Origin: Blastocladiella emersonii ATCC 22665
Lineage: Eukaryota > Blastocladiomycota > Blastocladiomycetes > Blastocladiales > Blastocladiaceae
Reading direction: 5' to 3'
Length of the DNA stretch: 64,000 nucleotides
NCBI GenBank assembly: GCA_025594325.1
Contig: JANHCV010000007.1
Location: 1,240,001 to 1,304,000, forward strand
Below, one piece after another: positions 9,606 to 21,434 of the stretch (the stretch's first letter is position 1; every line of letters begins with the position of its first letter). The notes under the pieces were generated by a model. That model was not told where the DNA came from. It did no database searches and saw only the letters and a program-made list of their open reading frames with translations. The translations under genes and the position numbers were made by a program.

Positions 9606-11830
9606 TCACAGGTCCGGACAGAACGGGCCGGTCGCGAGGAGCAGGTTGCGGCGCGTGAACCGGAGCGTGGTGACGGGCGTCTTCTTGGTCGCGAACGTCT
9701 CAAGCAGGTCATTGGTCGACGCCTTCTTGCGCTTCTTCTTTCCGGGCGCGGGAGCCGGTGCGCCGCCCGTCGCTGCCGCAGCTGCCGCGGCGGCCGCCAC
9801 CTCGACACCTGCCGCGTCGTCGACGTCGGGCCGGTTCACGTCCCACACGCGGATGGTGCCGTCGAGCCCGGCGGACGCGAGCAGGGCGCCCTCCTGGGAG
9901 AAGGCGAGCGACGTGACGCACCCGCGGTGGCCCGTCATGCGCTTCATGCGCGTGCCCGACGCAATGTCCCACAGGTGCACGTACCGGTCGTCGCCGGCAG
10001 TCGCGAGGTACCGCCCGTTGGGCGAGAAGGCGAGCGCCTGGACCGGACCCGAGTGGCCCGTGAACACGCGCACGCACTCGCCGCGCGACACGTCCCACAG
10101 CCGCGCCGTCTTGTCCGACGAGCCCGTCGCGATGTAGTTGGAGTTGGGGTGGAACTTGACCGACTGCGCGCGCGAGGAGGATCGTGTCAGCTTCGGTGCC
10201 GCTGCGGAATGGAGAGAGCGGGAAGCGTACGTCGACATCGGACAGGTGTCCGGCAAAGATGCGCAGCGGGTAAATGTGCTCGCACGACCACAGCCGCGCG
10301 GTACGGTCATGACTCGCCGTGGCAAAGTAGTGGCCTACACCCCGACCGAACCGTCAGTCCCGCGCGCAATCGCCCAACCCGCGTCCGCGAAACGCACCCT
10401 CAGGCCCGATATCCACGTCCCAGACCGGGTAGTTGTGCCCGCGGTAGCACGCGAGGTTGGTGAACGTGTCCATGGACCAGAGCCGCGCCGTCTGGTCCTC
10501 GGAGCACGAGATGAGGAACCGCTTGTCAGGCGAGAAGGCGACGCCAAACACGGCGCCCGAGTGGCCAATCAACCGCTTGCACGCGTCGCCGCGCGGCTCG
10601 CGGAGCCCGTCGAGCTGGTCGAGCGACCACGACGTGCGCAGGTCCTCGCCCGTGACGCCGGCCGGCGGCGGGACCACGGCGCGCAGGGGCTCTTTCGTCA
10701 GCGAGTGCACGCGCACCACGCTGTCCGAGAACCCGGCCGCCGCGAGCGTCGCGTCGTCGGTCAGCGCCGCGCAGTTGAGCGTGTCGTACGTGTTGTGCCA
10801 CGTGTAGAAGCACGTCGAGGGGAGCGCCGTTGACGACAGCGACACGCGGTTGGCTAGGTCGCGGATCAGGTTGATTTGGTCGCGAATCTCCTTGTGGCGT
10901 CTACGCGGCGGCGGCGGGACGCGAGCAAAGGTCAGCGTGCGTGTAACACAAATTACGCAAGCGAGAGAGAGCGTGCACTGGCGGCATCGGGACGGGTTTT
11001 GGTGGGCCCTGCTCGCCCTCCTTATCGACGGGGTGCAGCTTGCGGAACAGCGCGACAAAGTCCTGCTTGGTATCGGGCGGTGCGTGGTCGTCCTCGTACT
11101 TGAGCGCGGTCTCAATCGCCTCGCGCGCGTTCACGTCGAGCGGCGGCGGGCCGAGCCCGATACGCGTCGAGTTGAAGTCGGCGAGGTTGGACGAGAGCCC
11201 GAACACGCCGCTGTTGCCGGCCATCTTCTTCTTCCCCTTGGACCCGGTCACGTCGATGGCGACGTACTGGTTGAGGATGCGCAGCAGGGCGACGAACCCG
11301 TTGTCCTCGAGAAACGAGATGAGCAACTGGAACGTGGTCGACGTCATGGGCACGCTGAACTTGAGCGACCGGTGCATCTGCGCGTACTCGTTCTCCTGCA
11401 GCTGCGCCGACGACGTGATGGCCTCGAGCTCCTCAAGGTCCTTGCTGTGGAACGCAATGTGGTCGTTGCGGTAGTGCGCAAAGAACTGCTTGGCCTCGGC
11501 GATCATGCCCTTGGCCACCAGGTCGAGGTAGCAGTGCTCGAAGATCGGGAACAGGATCTCCTTGAGCTCCGTCTAGGTGGTGCCGCGATGAGTTTCCGCG
11601 GCGATGCGCCGAGTTCGCACGGCATCCCCCAAAAGTACCTTGAACACGTCGAGCGAGTCCTCGATCCACCGGCGCAGCTTCGAGTACGACGACTCGTAGG
11701 CGGCGGGCGAGAAGACGTCCGGGTTGTACTCCTTGATGTAGTAGGTGCCCATGGGCGGCGGAACCGGCTCGCCCGCGCCGCCGCCGCCGCCAGGCCGCGA
11801 CATGGCAGACTTCATGTTGGGGACAATCAA
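9606..11830 (-). CDS. TAF5: TFIID/SAGA subunit TAF5 (WD40)
   Basis: Scaffold subunit of TFIID (and of SAGA in yeasts), in the nucleus. I place exons 11830-11639, 11572-10950, 10900-10398, 10334-10231 and 10163-9606, 659 residues. The TAF5 NTD2 domain is clear: [16 protein letters not shown] then [20 protein letters not shown] across intron 1, then [14 protein letters not shown]. The spacer holds [19 protein letters not shown], followed by WD40 repeats ([84 protein letters not shown]). Intron 2 (10901-10949) has a weak GTGTTA donor, so that junction is the least certain. An alanine-rich and lysine-rich insert splits the last part. The usual N-terminal LisH motif is missing and only 184 bases separate the start from SOF1, leaving little room for it. 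Confidence 0.93.
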
Positions 11831-12014
11831 TTGCGCAGAGTTAGGCTGCGTGGGGTGCTTTCATGGGCAGTGGGGAGTTACGAGTCTGCGAGAGAAGGTG
11901 CCGAGCGCGACTCGAAGCGACCCCCGCCTCCTTCACGCCAATCACCACTCGGACCAGAGCCACCAAGCACTAAGATATTTTTGCGTGTATTTTGTACATG
12001 TAAGCGGAATACGA

Positions 12015-13419
12015 CTAGTCCATGGTGCCGGCAACGTGCTTGTCGCGCTCGGGGACGCGTGGGCGGACCTTGTCGGGGTTCTTGGAGTTTTTGCGGACGT
12101 TGTCGTCCTTTTTCGCGCGGGCGTCGAGCATGATGCGCTTGAGGTGGTTGGCGTTCTTGATGGCCTTGGGGACGAGGCGGTTCTTGGCGACCTTGCGGAC
12201 CGTGTCGAGGTGCAGGTACTTGTCGCGGGTGGCGGTGGCGGTCAGAACCGCGGCCTTCTCGCGGGCGCTGCGGATGGCGAGCGTGTCCGAGGCGTTGGCC
12301 TTCCACAGGCGGATGTTGCCGTCGTCGGACCCGGACAGCACGTACTTGGCGTCCATGGAAAAGCGCACGCACCACAGCCGCTGCATGCGCTTGGTGTGGT
12401 ACACGTCGCGCGAGTGACCCGACTTGGCGTCGTACACGCGCATCGTCTTGTCGTAGGCGCCCGTGACGAGCTCGTTGCCCGCGGGCGAAAAGTCCACGTC
12501 GAGCACCGCCGACACGTGGTCCTTGAGCACGTTGGTCGCGCGCTCCATGCGCCGCATGTCGAACAGGTACGTGTTGTGGTCCTCGTTGGCCACGGCAAAC
12601 TGGTAGGGGACCATGGGGTTCCAGCACAGCGCGTTGGATGTCAGGTTGAGCACCAGCTTCTTGAGCGGCTGGCTCATGCGCGTGTCGTACAGGATCACGG
12701 CGCGGTCGGTCGACGTGGACGCGAACAGCGTCGACTCGGAGTGGTTGAACCGCACGCTCGACACGGTGTCGGAGCCCCACGAGTAGGTCTGCACGGGGTA
12801 CGACCGCTGGTGGTCCCACAGGTCGACGGCGATGCCGGCGGTCGCAAAGGTCGAGTCGGTGCGGTGGTGGTCAATGGCGGTGAAGGCGTTCTTGCCCGTC
12901 CACGTCGACAGCGGGGTGGCGAGGTTGTGGGCGTCGGTCGACCACAGCTTGACGACCTTGTCCATGGCGCACGACACGAACTGGTTGCTGTCGGGGACGG
13001 CGGCGAGCCCGCGCACGGTGCCGCGGTGCGCGCCCGTGATGACGTGGGTCGACTTGCGCTGCGACAGACTCCATATCCGGATCTCGCCGTCGGCGCAGCC
13101 CGAGTAGATCCTATCGAGGATCGTCGGGTGCTTGGCCATGGCGTAGACGCCGTCGTTGTGGCCCGACAGCGCGGCCACAAAGGGCTTGGCCATCATGCGC
13201 TCCACCTTGGCCGCGGTCACGGCGCGCACGTACTCGCGGCCCTTCTCGAACGGGTGCAGCGTCGGGTCCAGGTTGCGCGGCAGCTTGTACACGTCGCCCG
13301 CGCGCTCGCGCGTGAAGTCGGTCGCGTTGCGGGAGATGGTTTTCACTTTCTACACTCGTCGGCCGTGCGGGGTTGGTTTCATGGTCGTTGCAGAGAGATA
13401 CATGATGCGGGCTCACCAT
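12015..13419 (-). CDS. SOF1: Sof1/DCAF13, U3 snoRNP WD40 protein
   Basis: Component of the U3 snoRNP/SSU processome, needed for 18S rRNA maturation in the nucleolus. The large exon 13349-12015 carries TISRNATDFTRERAGDVYKL, NLDPTLHPFEKGREYVRA, MAKPFVAALSGHNDGVYAMA and WD40 repeats, and ends with a Lys/Arg-rich Sof1 domain (NRLVPKAIKNANHLKRIML, RKNSKNPDKVRPRVPERDKH). Just upstream, a 67-nt intron (13350-13416, GTGAGC to GTGTAG) separates it from an ATG at 13419-13417. Splicing gives MKVKTISRN, matching the family start exactly, so the first coding exon is only the initiator codon. Total 445 residues, the usual size. Confidence 0.96.
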
Positions 13420-14487
13420 TTTTGCGTCACGCGATGCTCACTCTCACGATGGTGGCGCGTCCATGTCGACGATGGCGAGCGGGCTGAGGACGGTGTTGCG
13501 ATCATGGTCATACCTAAGCACGTGACTCGTCGTGAGGCACCGTGTAAAGTCGCGTCTGCCCTTTAGCTCTCCCCACACTTGCCTAATCATGCTGTGGCAC
13601 CCCACGGCTGCTTCCTCGGCGCGTAGGCGAGGCATCCCTGAACGATTCCTGCGCGTCATGCAAGTACAGGAGATGGGCGCGGACGTGGCGCCGCCGCACC
13701 GAGGTCATATACGCCACGCTGCGGCGCGCATTATTAAGTGCGCCGTGGTCACGATCAACACCGTCGCGACGGCCGACCACCGGCGACGGCGTCGTCGCGA
13801 CCACGGCGGCCATGGCCACGGCCGGGTAAACGACGGGGGCCGCGTATCAGCGCGCGCCAGATAAGGCCCCGGATCAGGTGATGCTGCCGGCGGGCCTTGG
13901 GGGTCGTCGAGCGGTGCTGCAGCGTGCCTCCCTCCTCTCCCCTCCTCCTCTTCCTCCTCCCTCCTGCTCGTCAAGGGAACGCACTTCTACGCAACTCTAC
14001 GCATCGACCCCCGTCCGACCCGACTTGGGGAAACGTGGAAGAAGAACGACTCGCTACGGCCGTCCGCCGTCACGCTGCCCCCATCCGCATCGACTCGACT
14101 CGACTCGACTCGACGCTCGACTCGACGCCTCGGATCCCTGTTCACCACCACCACCGCCGCTGCTCTCGGTTTGAGCATCGCGCACCTCTTGATCCGCTCG
14201 TCCACTTGGGGATCTGCGCCCGCACCGTCGCCCGATCGCGCCGCATTTGGACGCCCGCCCAGTCACTCGTCACCTGCACCCTCGCCCGCTCGTTTGTTCG
14301 TGGCGCCGCACGAACGCGAGCTTCCAGATCCTGGGGAACCCGCTTCTGCGCCGGCTGCTGCGTCATCCCATCGTCCTGGGGTAACGGCGACCGCGCTTCC
14401 ATTGTTCGCTGCAGACCTCGCGCTATCCTTCGCCCGCCCGTCAAGTTCGGAGCGCCGCGCTTCGCTCTCCGCGCTCCACCAACCACC
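13420..14487. promoter_or_regulatory. Divergent promoter region between SOF1 and PTC7
   Basis: About 1.07 kb between two diverging genes with no supportable coding region. It contains the 20-mer CGGCGGCCATGGCCACGGCC at 13804-13823, found again at 21627-21646, a C/T-rich run near 13925-13975 and the CGACT pentamer run at 14091-14114. Confidence 0.5.
14091..14114. repeat. Short tandem repeat (CGACT)n
   Basis: Four perfect CGACT units at 14091-14110 continue into CGAC and, after a break, more CGACTCGACG. This is a microsatellite in the PTC7 leader. Confidence 0.8.
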
Positions 14488-16276
14488 ATGTTCCGCCCGT
14501 GCGCCATCAACTCGGCGTGCGCCCGCACCCGCGCCGCGGCGCTCGCCGCGCGCTCGGTCCGGGCACCGCGCTGCACGGCAGCGAGCACCTCCTACTCGAC
14601 CGTCGCTGCTTCGCCGTCAACCAGCGTATCCCCGTCGAGCCCGCTCGAGCCCGTCGCGTGCGGCGTCGCGCCGGCCCCGCCATTCGCTGCCGCGCCAGTG
14701 CGCCCCGCTACGGGCGGCCGGCGTAGCAGTAGCAGCAGCAGTAGCACGCCTACCTCTGCAGCAGCAGCTACCCCTACCCTCTCCAATCCGACTTCGCCAT
14801 CTCTAACGACCGCCTCGCCTGCGCCACGCTCGACCGTCTCCCGGACCGCGCGCACCGCGGCGCCCGCACCCGCGTCGCTGGTGTTCAACCACGCGGGCGC
14901 CGGGTACGCCAAGAACTCGATGCACGCGACGTCGCCGGACCGCGCGTCGACGTGGAAGAGCAACGGGGCCGGCGAGGACGCGTACTTTACGCGGTTCAAC
15001 GCCATGGGCGTCGGCGACGGCGTGGGCGGGTGGCACGGCCAGGATAACGCCAACGCGAGCCTGTACGCGCGCAAGATCATGCACTACAGCAGCGTCGAGC
15101 TCGAGCGCGCGGGCACCGATAACGGGCAGCTCGCGGCGGTCGACCCGGTCGATATTTTGCAGCGCGCGTATGACCGGACGTCCAAGGACGCGGCGGCGCT
15201 GGTGCGTTTCGCTACGGGGTTTGCACAGTGTGCGTGAACTGACCCGCGTGCGAGTGTAGGGTTTCGTCGGCTCAACGACGGCGTGCGTCGTCGTCCTCGC
15301 CAACGACGAGCTGCGGATCGCGAACCTCGGCGACTGCGGGGTAGCGATCGTGCGGCAGGGCGAGTACGTGTTCCGGACCGAGGAACAGGTACACTCGTTC
15401 AACTACCCGTACCAGCTCGGCACCACGGCGCAGGACCTGCCCGGCGACTCGCAGCGGTTCCACGTGCGCGCCCAGCACGGCGACATTGTCGTGATCGCCA
15501 GCGACGGCGTGTGGGACAATCTGTTCGACGAGGACCTGCTCGGTATCGTGCGCGCGCAGATCGACTGGGACCCGCAGCCGCTCGACGCACTCGGCGCCAT
15601 GTTCGGCGACGGGTTCGAGCGCCCGAGCGCGGCGACCGTGTCGAGTGGGACCCTCGGCAGCGCGTTCGCCGGCGCGCTGTCGTGGGCGTCGTCGGCGCTG
15701 CTCGCCAAGTCCGGGCTCGGCGGCGAGTCGGGCGCGATTCCGCCGCTCACGTCGTCGGCATCGTCGGAGCCGGAACCACCATCCTCGACTACCACTGCCG
15801 CCGCCGGCACTCCGCTCCCGCCATCGCCGTCCTCGCCACCAGAAGGAGATGGGGGAGTAGGAGTAGGAGCCACCCCAACTCTGCAACCATGCACAGCCGA
15901 CGTCGCCCCCGCCGGCCCCGCGCGCACATGGACGGGCGGCGAGGCCGTGACGGAGATGCAGCTCGCGGCCGCCGCGATCCCGCTCGTCTCGCGCGCGCGC
16001 CGCGCCGCCGTCCACGCGAGCGCGCGGGCCAACCCGCAGACGATCGCGGACGCGATCGCGTCGCGCGCCAAGGAGGCGTCCGAGGACCCGCGCGGGGCGA
16101 GCCCGTTCCAGTCGCGCGCGCTGCGCGAGGGCCTGTACTACCAGGGCGGCAAGGTCGACGATATCTCGGTGGTCGTCGGCGTCGTGCGCGACCCGACGCG
16201 CGTGATTCGCGGGCAGCTGCGCGCGGTCGCGAGCGCGGGGCGAGGAGCCGCGGCAGGAGGAGGAGGAAGGGGATAG
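14488..16276 (+). CDS. PTC7: PTC7-type mitochondrial PP2C phosphatase
   Basis: Mn/Mg-dependent Ser/Thr phosphatase of the PTC7 group; in yeast it acts in mitochondria on coenzyme Q biosynthesis proteins. I place exons 14488-15201 and 15260-16276 (intron donor GTGCGT, acceptor TAG), 575 residues. The start MFRPCAINSACARTRAAALA is Arg/Ala-rich without acids, like a matrix targeting peptide. Metal-site motifs follow: GEDAYF and VGDGVGGWHGQDNANASLYA, then GSTTACVVVLANDELRIANLG and DCGVAI, then IVVIASDGVWDNLFDEDLL and the closing GGKVDDISVVVGVV. The family core is intact. Compared with yeast PTC7 there is a long low-complexity insert (about residues 365-470, Ser/Pro/Gly-rich) between the VWDN motif and the C-terminal helices. 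Confidence 0.93.
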
Positions 16277-17437
16277 GACCACTTATACACTTATTCTCGG
16301 AGACGCGCACGTCATGCTCGCGAATCGCGGCGCGTGAGGGGTTATTCCGGTGCACGGCGGGTCGAGTACTGAACGGCGCGCCGCAGCAGCGACCGCGGAA
16401 AGGGACGGCCCGCGGCCGCGAGTGGAGGCGACGCGTAGACAAACAAGCCGCAACGCGTCGCCGGTGTGGCGGAAGCGCCACTCGCGCGAGTGAAGGTGGT
16501 GGCTTGGCCGCGGACCGACCGCGACTGCAACGGCAGCCGGTTGTTCCGTTCCGAGCGCGCATCCGGGCCCGTCGGCGATGGCGGCGGCATCGGAGGCCGC
16601 GATGGTGAGGGTGAGGGCCGCGATGGCGATGGCGGTGAACAGTCGTTCGTGCGCGTGCGTGCGAGCGAGCGCAGGCCGTGATGGCCGCGGTGATGCCGAT
16701 GGAGGGGCACACATGGGCCACGGGCCGACCCCTCGCAACGTTGCATCTCCGCGGCGGGACGCATGACGGGACGGAGCGGCCCCGACCCGTCCCCATGCCT
16801 CCTCGCTCGAACTCGCGCGGCCGCGGACTTGGTGGGTGGGTGTGGGTCGAGCCCGTCGCCGCGGCTGAGGGTGGCACGGGCGCAGGCCGCGGGCTGCTGC
16901 TGCGGCTTGCGCGAGCGTCCGACCAGCGCTGCTGCTGCACGCACGTTAGTGCGTCGCACTTCACGGCACGTTGTGGTGCAGCCTGCCTCTCTTCTTCTCC
17001 CTCCCTCCCCGCTCCCCATCGGCCCCTATTTATTTATTACCCATCCGACCCGACCTTCCTCCCTCTCTCTTCCTTCCCCTCCTTCCCCTCCCGTCGTCGC
17101 AGGTTCCCGACCGACGAGAGAGCAGCATCAGCAGCCCGCTTCCAGCAGCGGCATCGGACGCAGAGGCTCGCCCAAGGCAGGACCTGGGCCGTGCACCCGC
17201 TCCCGCACCCAAACCCGCTCGGCTGGCCCGCCGACCCGACCGACCACTGGCACCAGCGCTCCCGCTCTCTCTCTCCCCTCTCCCTGCCAGTCCGACTTCC
17301 AACCCCGCTCGGCTCGGCCTGCTCTGTATTGCTTCACACCACCTGCACGCACAAGCAACTCGCTCGACGGCTCGCTTCCCGGACCGGCTCCAGGAACCCC
17401 GTCCCCAAGCACACCCCTCTCTCCCTTCTACACGACC
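16277..17437. promoter_or_regulatory. Promoter and leader of the homeobox gene
   Basis: About 1.16 kb with no supportable gene. Its second half is strongly C/T-rich on the + strand (16982-17100 and 17260-17430), as expected of a fungal promoter and 5' leader. A GAGACGCGC copy lies near 16299. Confidence 0.5.
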
Positions 17438-20400
17438 ATGTCGAAGCGCGACCGCGTGCACGCCGAGCTCGACGACGCTCTGCCGGGCGACCACGTCGCC
17501 GACGGCTCGGGCGCCCCCAACAGCACCGCCACGGCCAGCACGCTCGCGACGCTGCACGGCGCGCTCGGTGCCGGCGTCCCCGCGCCGCGCAAGCGGTCCA
17601 ACCCGGGCCCGCGCCCGGACCTCGCCTCGCTGCTCCCGACGCTCCCGGCGTCGCCCGCGCTGCCGCTCAGCTACCAGTACAATGGTGGCAGCAACGGCAC
17701 CGTCAGCGGGCCGGGGCTCGCCATCAACACGGCGGCGCTGCCCAACGGCGCCGCGCATCGCCACCAGATGACGCCGACGGGCGCGTCGTTCGGTAACGGT
17801 AACGGGAACGGGTACCCGTCGTACCCGCACTCGGCCGCGTCCATGTCGCCCGTCATGGGCGGGCACGCCAGCGGCGCGAGCATGCTCGTCGACAGCCTCA
17901 CGCACTCGACGTCGCGGCTCACGGTGCGCTCGCGCGGGCCGAGTCTCTCGAACGGCGTCCCGCCCATGCTCGGCCACCCGGTCCCGGGCTCGCAACAGCA
18001 GCAGTTCTACGGCGGTCAGCACCAGCAGCAGCACCACGTCCCGTCGCCGGCCGACCTGTCGCGCGCGCTCTCGGCGCTGCCGCACCAGTACCAGAACCAC
18101 CACTTTGCGCCGGCGCCGCCGTCGCCGCTCCCGCTGCAGATGCCCGCGTACGACCAGCACGACGTGGTCATGGGCAGCGCGCCCGCGTCGCCGCTCCCGT
18201 TCGGCAACCACACGGGCGGCAGCAGCATGCTCGTGTCGAGCAGCGGCCCGCCCACCCCGCTCCCGCTCGAGGCGCCCGTGCTCACGGCTGTCAAGGAGGA
18301 GGTCGCGCCCGCGGCTGAGGCTTCGTCGGCTCGGTACGTTCTTTTCTCGTGGTGGTGCGTGGTGGAGGTGGTGATGGTGGCCGAGTTCATTGCCAGCCAT
18401 CACTCGGCGCGCCCGAGCCACCTCCACACACATCCCATTGCCGTGTGAGAACAACCGTTCATGATGACGAGCAAGCGTGCTGACTCGCTCTCTCGCGTGA
18501 CCCGCGCGTAGGAAATCGGACGATGGCAGCGACGACGCCGCCGAGCCCGCCTCGGAGTCCAAGGACCAGACTGCCGATACGGCCGAGGCCGCACCCTCAT
18601 CGCCCAAGAAGAAGGCGTCGCCGACCAACCCGCCGGCGAACCCGCCCACGGCGGCCAGCAAGCGGCGGTCGCGCGCGACGCCCGAGCAGCTCAAGATCCT
18701 CGAGGACACGTTCCTCATGACCACGTCGCCCAACGCGGCCCTGCGCGCCGAGCTGTCGGTCAAGCTCGGCATGACGGAGCGCTCTGGTACGCCGTTTTCT
18801 GCTTGATTCTCTCTCCCGCGATGCAGGGTTGCGACGCATGCACCGACCCCTGTGTGCGCGAGCCCAGTGCTCCGTGCTCCGTGCTCCCCAACACGGCGCC
18901 CGTTGCTTGCGGGCACCAGGTCGCCCGTCGCCGCGAACGATGGCCGCGTCCGGTGGTCGGCGGCCGTGGCCCGCGTGGGTCGCCGGGACTGCGTGGGGCC
19001 AAGTGTCTCGCGCTCGCGCGCGCGCACGCGGCGTGTGTGAGACACGCGTCCACGGCTCGCGCGGCCGCTCCATCCATCGATTGGACCCCTGACCGCGCAT
19101 TCAGGGGTCGCCGACCCTGCTCGCGGACACGTTTGGACCGCACACCGTCGGCTGACACGCAACCCTGCCCGTTCCCGCCGCCGTGTAGTCCAGATCTGGT
19201 TCCAGAACAAGCGCGCCAAGGTCAAGGCCAAGCAGCGCAAGTCGCAGGAGGAGGCCACGGTGCGCGCCATCGGCATGGTCGGCGGGCCCGCGGACCTCGG
19301 CGGCGGCGCCGACCCGCGCAACTGCGCCGGCGGTGATGCGCTCGGCCTCGGCGTGTCGGGCGCCAGCGGCACGTCCTCGGCGCTCGGGCCCATGGACCTA
19401 TTCGGCCAGTACCTCCTGCCCATCGAGTCGCTCGCCATCGGGTCGTGGCGCCGCATCTCCATGTACTCGTCCAAGTCGCTCTTCTGCTCCTACTCGCTGC
19501 ACCACCGCCTCTTCACCTGGACCATCACCGACGGCAACCACACGTTCAAGATGGAGATGCCCTTCGCCAACGTCCGCACCATCGTCCTCCAGCCCGTCCT
19601 CCCGCCGCCCGATGTCGCGGCCGCCGCCGCGGCTGCGGCTGCAGCGGCAGCGGCCGCGCTCCACGGCGGGCCCGACTCGGTCCCGACCACGCCCGACGCG
19701 CTCGCGACGCACTTTGCCGCCCACCACCAGCAGCAGTCGGCAGCGTCCGGCCTCATGCCCGTCCCGCACGTCGCCGAGCTCGTCATCACGCTGTACCAGC
19801 CGCCCGCGTACTGGATGCAGGTCGACACCCCCTCGGGCAAGCTGTGGACGCACTGCCACGACTTTACCGAGAACCGCCAGGCCGACACCCAGCTCGCGCA
19901 CCGCCTGCGCGGCAAGCCCGACGCCCTGCGCAACCAGCTCGTCTCGATCCTCCAGTCTGACTCGGGCCTTCGCGCCGTCACGGCTATCGACGACGCGCTC
20001 GGCGGCGGGAACGCGCCTGTGATGCAGCAGCCCATGCAGCCGCTCCAGCACCACCCCCAGCAGCAGCAGTTCGGGAACGAGTTTTGCGTCCTTCCGCACC
20101 AGCACCAGTTCTCGGCGCCGCACCTCCAGCAGCAGCAGCAGCCGGGGATGCCCAACACGGCGTCGTCGGTCAGCTTCGCCAGCCTGCCCAACTCGGCCGC
20201 GCCGTCGCCCATCGTCCACCACATGCTCCCGCCGCACCACGCCCAGCAGCCGCAGCAGCCGCAGCAGTACGGCACCAACGTCGACTTCAGCGGCACGCCG
20301 GCCCCGCCGATGCCGCCGATCCAGCACCCGGCGATCCGCACCCTCGCCAACAACCGCCGCGGCCGCTCGGCCTCGGCGCCCATGCCGCCGAGCTTCCGCA

Positions 20401-21434
20401 TGGGCGGCGCGACCGGCCCGAGCCCGCTCGGTGCCGGCGCGAACCCGGGCGCGGTCGTCGCTACGATCCCGCCGCCGCCCGCTGCGCCATCGCACCACGG
20501 CTTCTCGCCCGCGGCCCCGGCGCCCGCGCCGCAGATGCAGCCGATCCTCTTCGAGCCAGCGCCCGCGGCCGCTCCGCGCGCGTTCACGGCGCCGCACCTG
20601 CGCAACACGTCCGGCGGGAGTAACGGCAGTCGTAGCAGCAACGATGGCGCGTCCGAGTCGGCGGCGGCGACGGGGCCCGTCGGGCTCACCCTCGACACGG
20701 CCATGGCGGTCGAGTACTCTGCCGGCGGAGGCAGCAGCGCCGGCGCCGGCGGGTACCTCCCGAGCCCGCACCTCGGCGGGCACGGCCGCAGCGGCAGCTT
20801 CTCGGCGCTCGCGAGCCCCGGGCTCGTCCCGCCGCCGCAGCACCACCACCACCACCACCCGTCGCCCGCGTCCATGGTCGTCACGCCCATCGGCATGTCG
20901 CACCCGCACCACCACGCGCACGCGCACGCGCACTACCTCAGCGACCCGATCGCGCCGCCCGCGGCCGCGGCCGAGATGCTGGCGGGCTTTGACCTTGCGG
21001 CGCTCGGTATCGACACGTCGTCGGTCCTCGCGGCCACGCAGCCCACGCCCGCCGGGTCGCCGACCGTGCACCACTACCACCAGCAGGCCCAGTACGCGTC
21101 GCAGCAGCCGCTCGAGTCGGCTCCCACACCCACGTCAGCGACGGCCGGGCCCGGGTCCGACTTCTTCGCCGAGGTGTTCGGCCCCGCGGCCGCGTCCGAG
21201 ATGCACAACCTCGTCGCGGGACTCCCGCCGCTCGACCCCGAGCTGCTGATGCAGGAGCTCGGCGTCGCGGCGCCCGCGCCGGGTGGTGACGCGTCCGCGG
21301 CGGCCTCGGCGACGACGCCCGTGTCGCAGCCCCAGCAGGTGTCCGGCCAGCAGCAGAATGGCGGTAGCGGCGGTGCCACGGCCGAGTTTGACTCGATGCT
21401 GGCGTCGTACGTCAACATGGACGTGCCCGTATGA
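17438..21434 (+). CDS. Pho2-like homeodomain transcription factor
   Basis: Nuclear DNA-binding regulator. I place exons 17438-18333, 18512-18786 and 19189-21434, 1,138 residues. A Ser/Gly/Pro/Gln-rich N-terminal third leads to a homeodomain: KRRSRATPEQLKILEDTFL, a turn LSVKLGMTERS, then the recognition helix VQIWFQNKRAKVKAKQRKSQ joined by intron 2. Helix-3 residues W, F, N and R are all present. After it comes a conserved block found behind the homeodomain of several fungal Pho2-like factors: LLPIESLAIGSWRRISMYS, YSLHHRLFTWTITDGNHTFK, MEMPFANVRTIVLQPV. The rest is Gln/His/Pro/Ala-rich activation-type sequence. Introns of 178 and 402 nt are long for this genome. The role (phosphate or purine control in yeast) is inferred only from class. 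Confidence 0.9.

Noticed and set aside
9180-10463. Open frame of 427 residues on the + strand
   Set aside because: Antisense to the WD40 part of TAF5; no motif.
11745-13487. Open frame of 580 residues on the + strand
   Set aside because: Antisense to SOF1 and the TAF5 start. The minus strand has clear family motifs.
17030-19474. Open frame of 814 residues on the minus strand
   Set aside because: It spans the homeobox exons and introns in antisense and is almost all Arg/Ala/Gly. The + strand carries the homeodomain.
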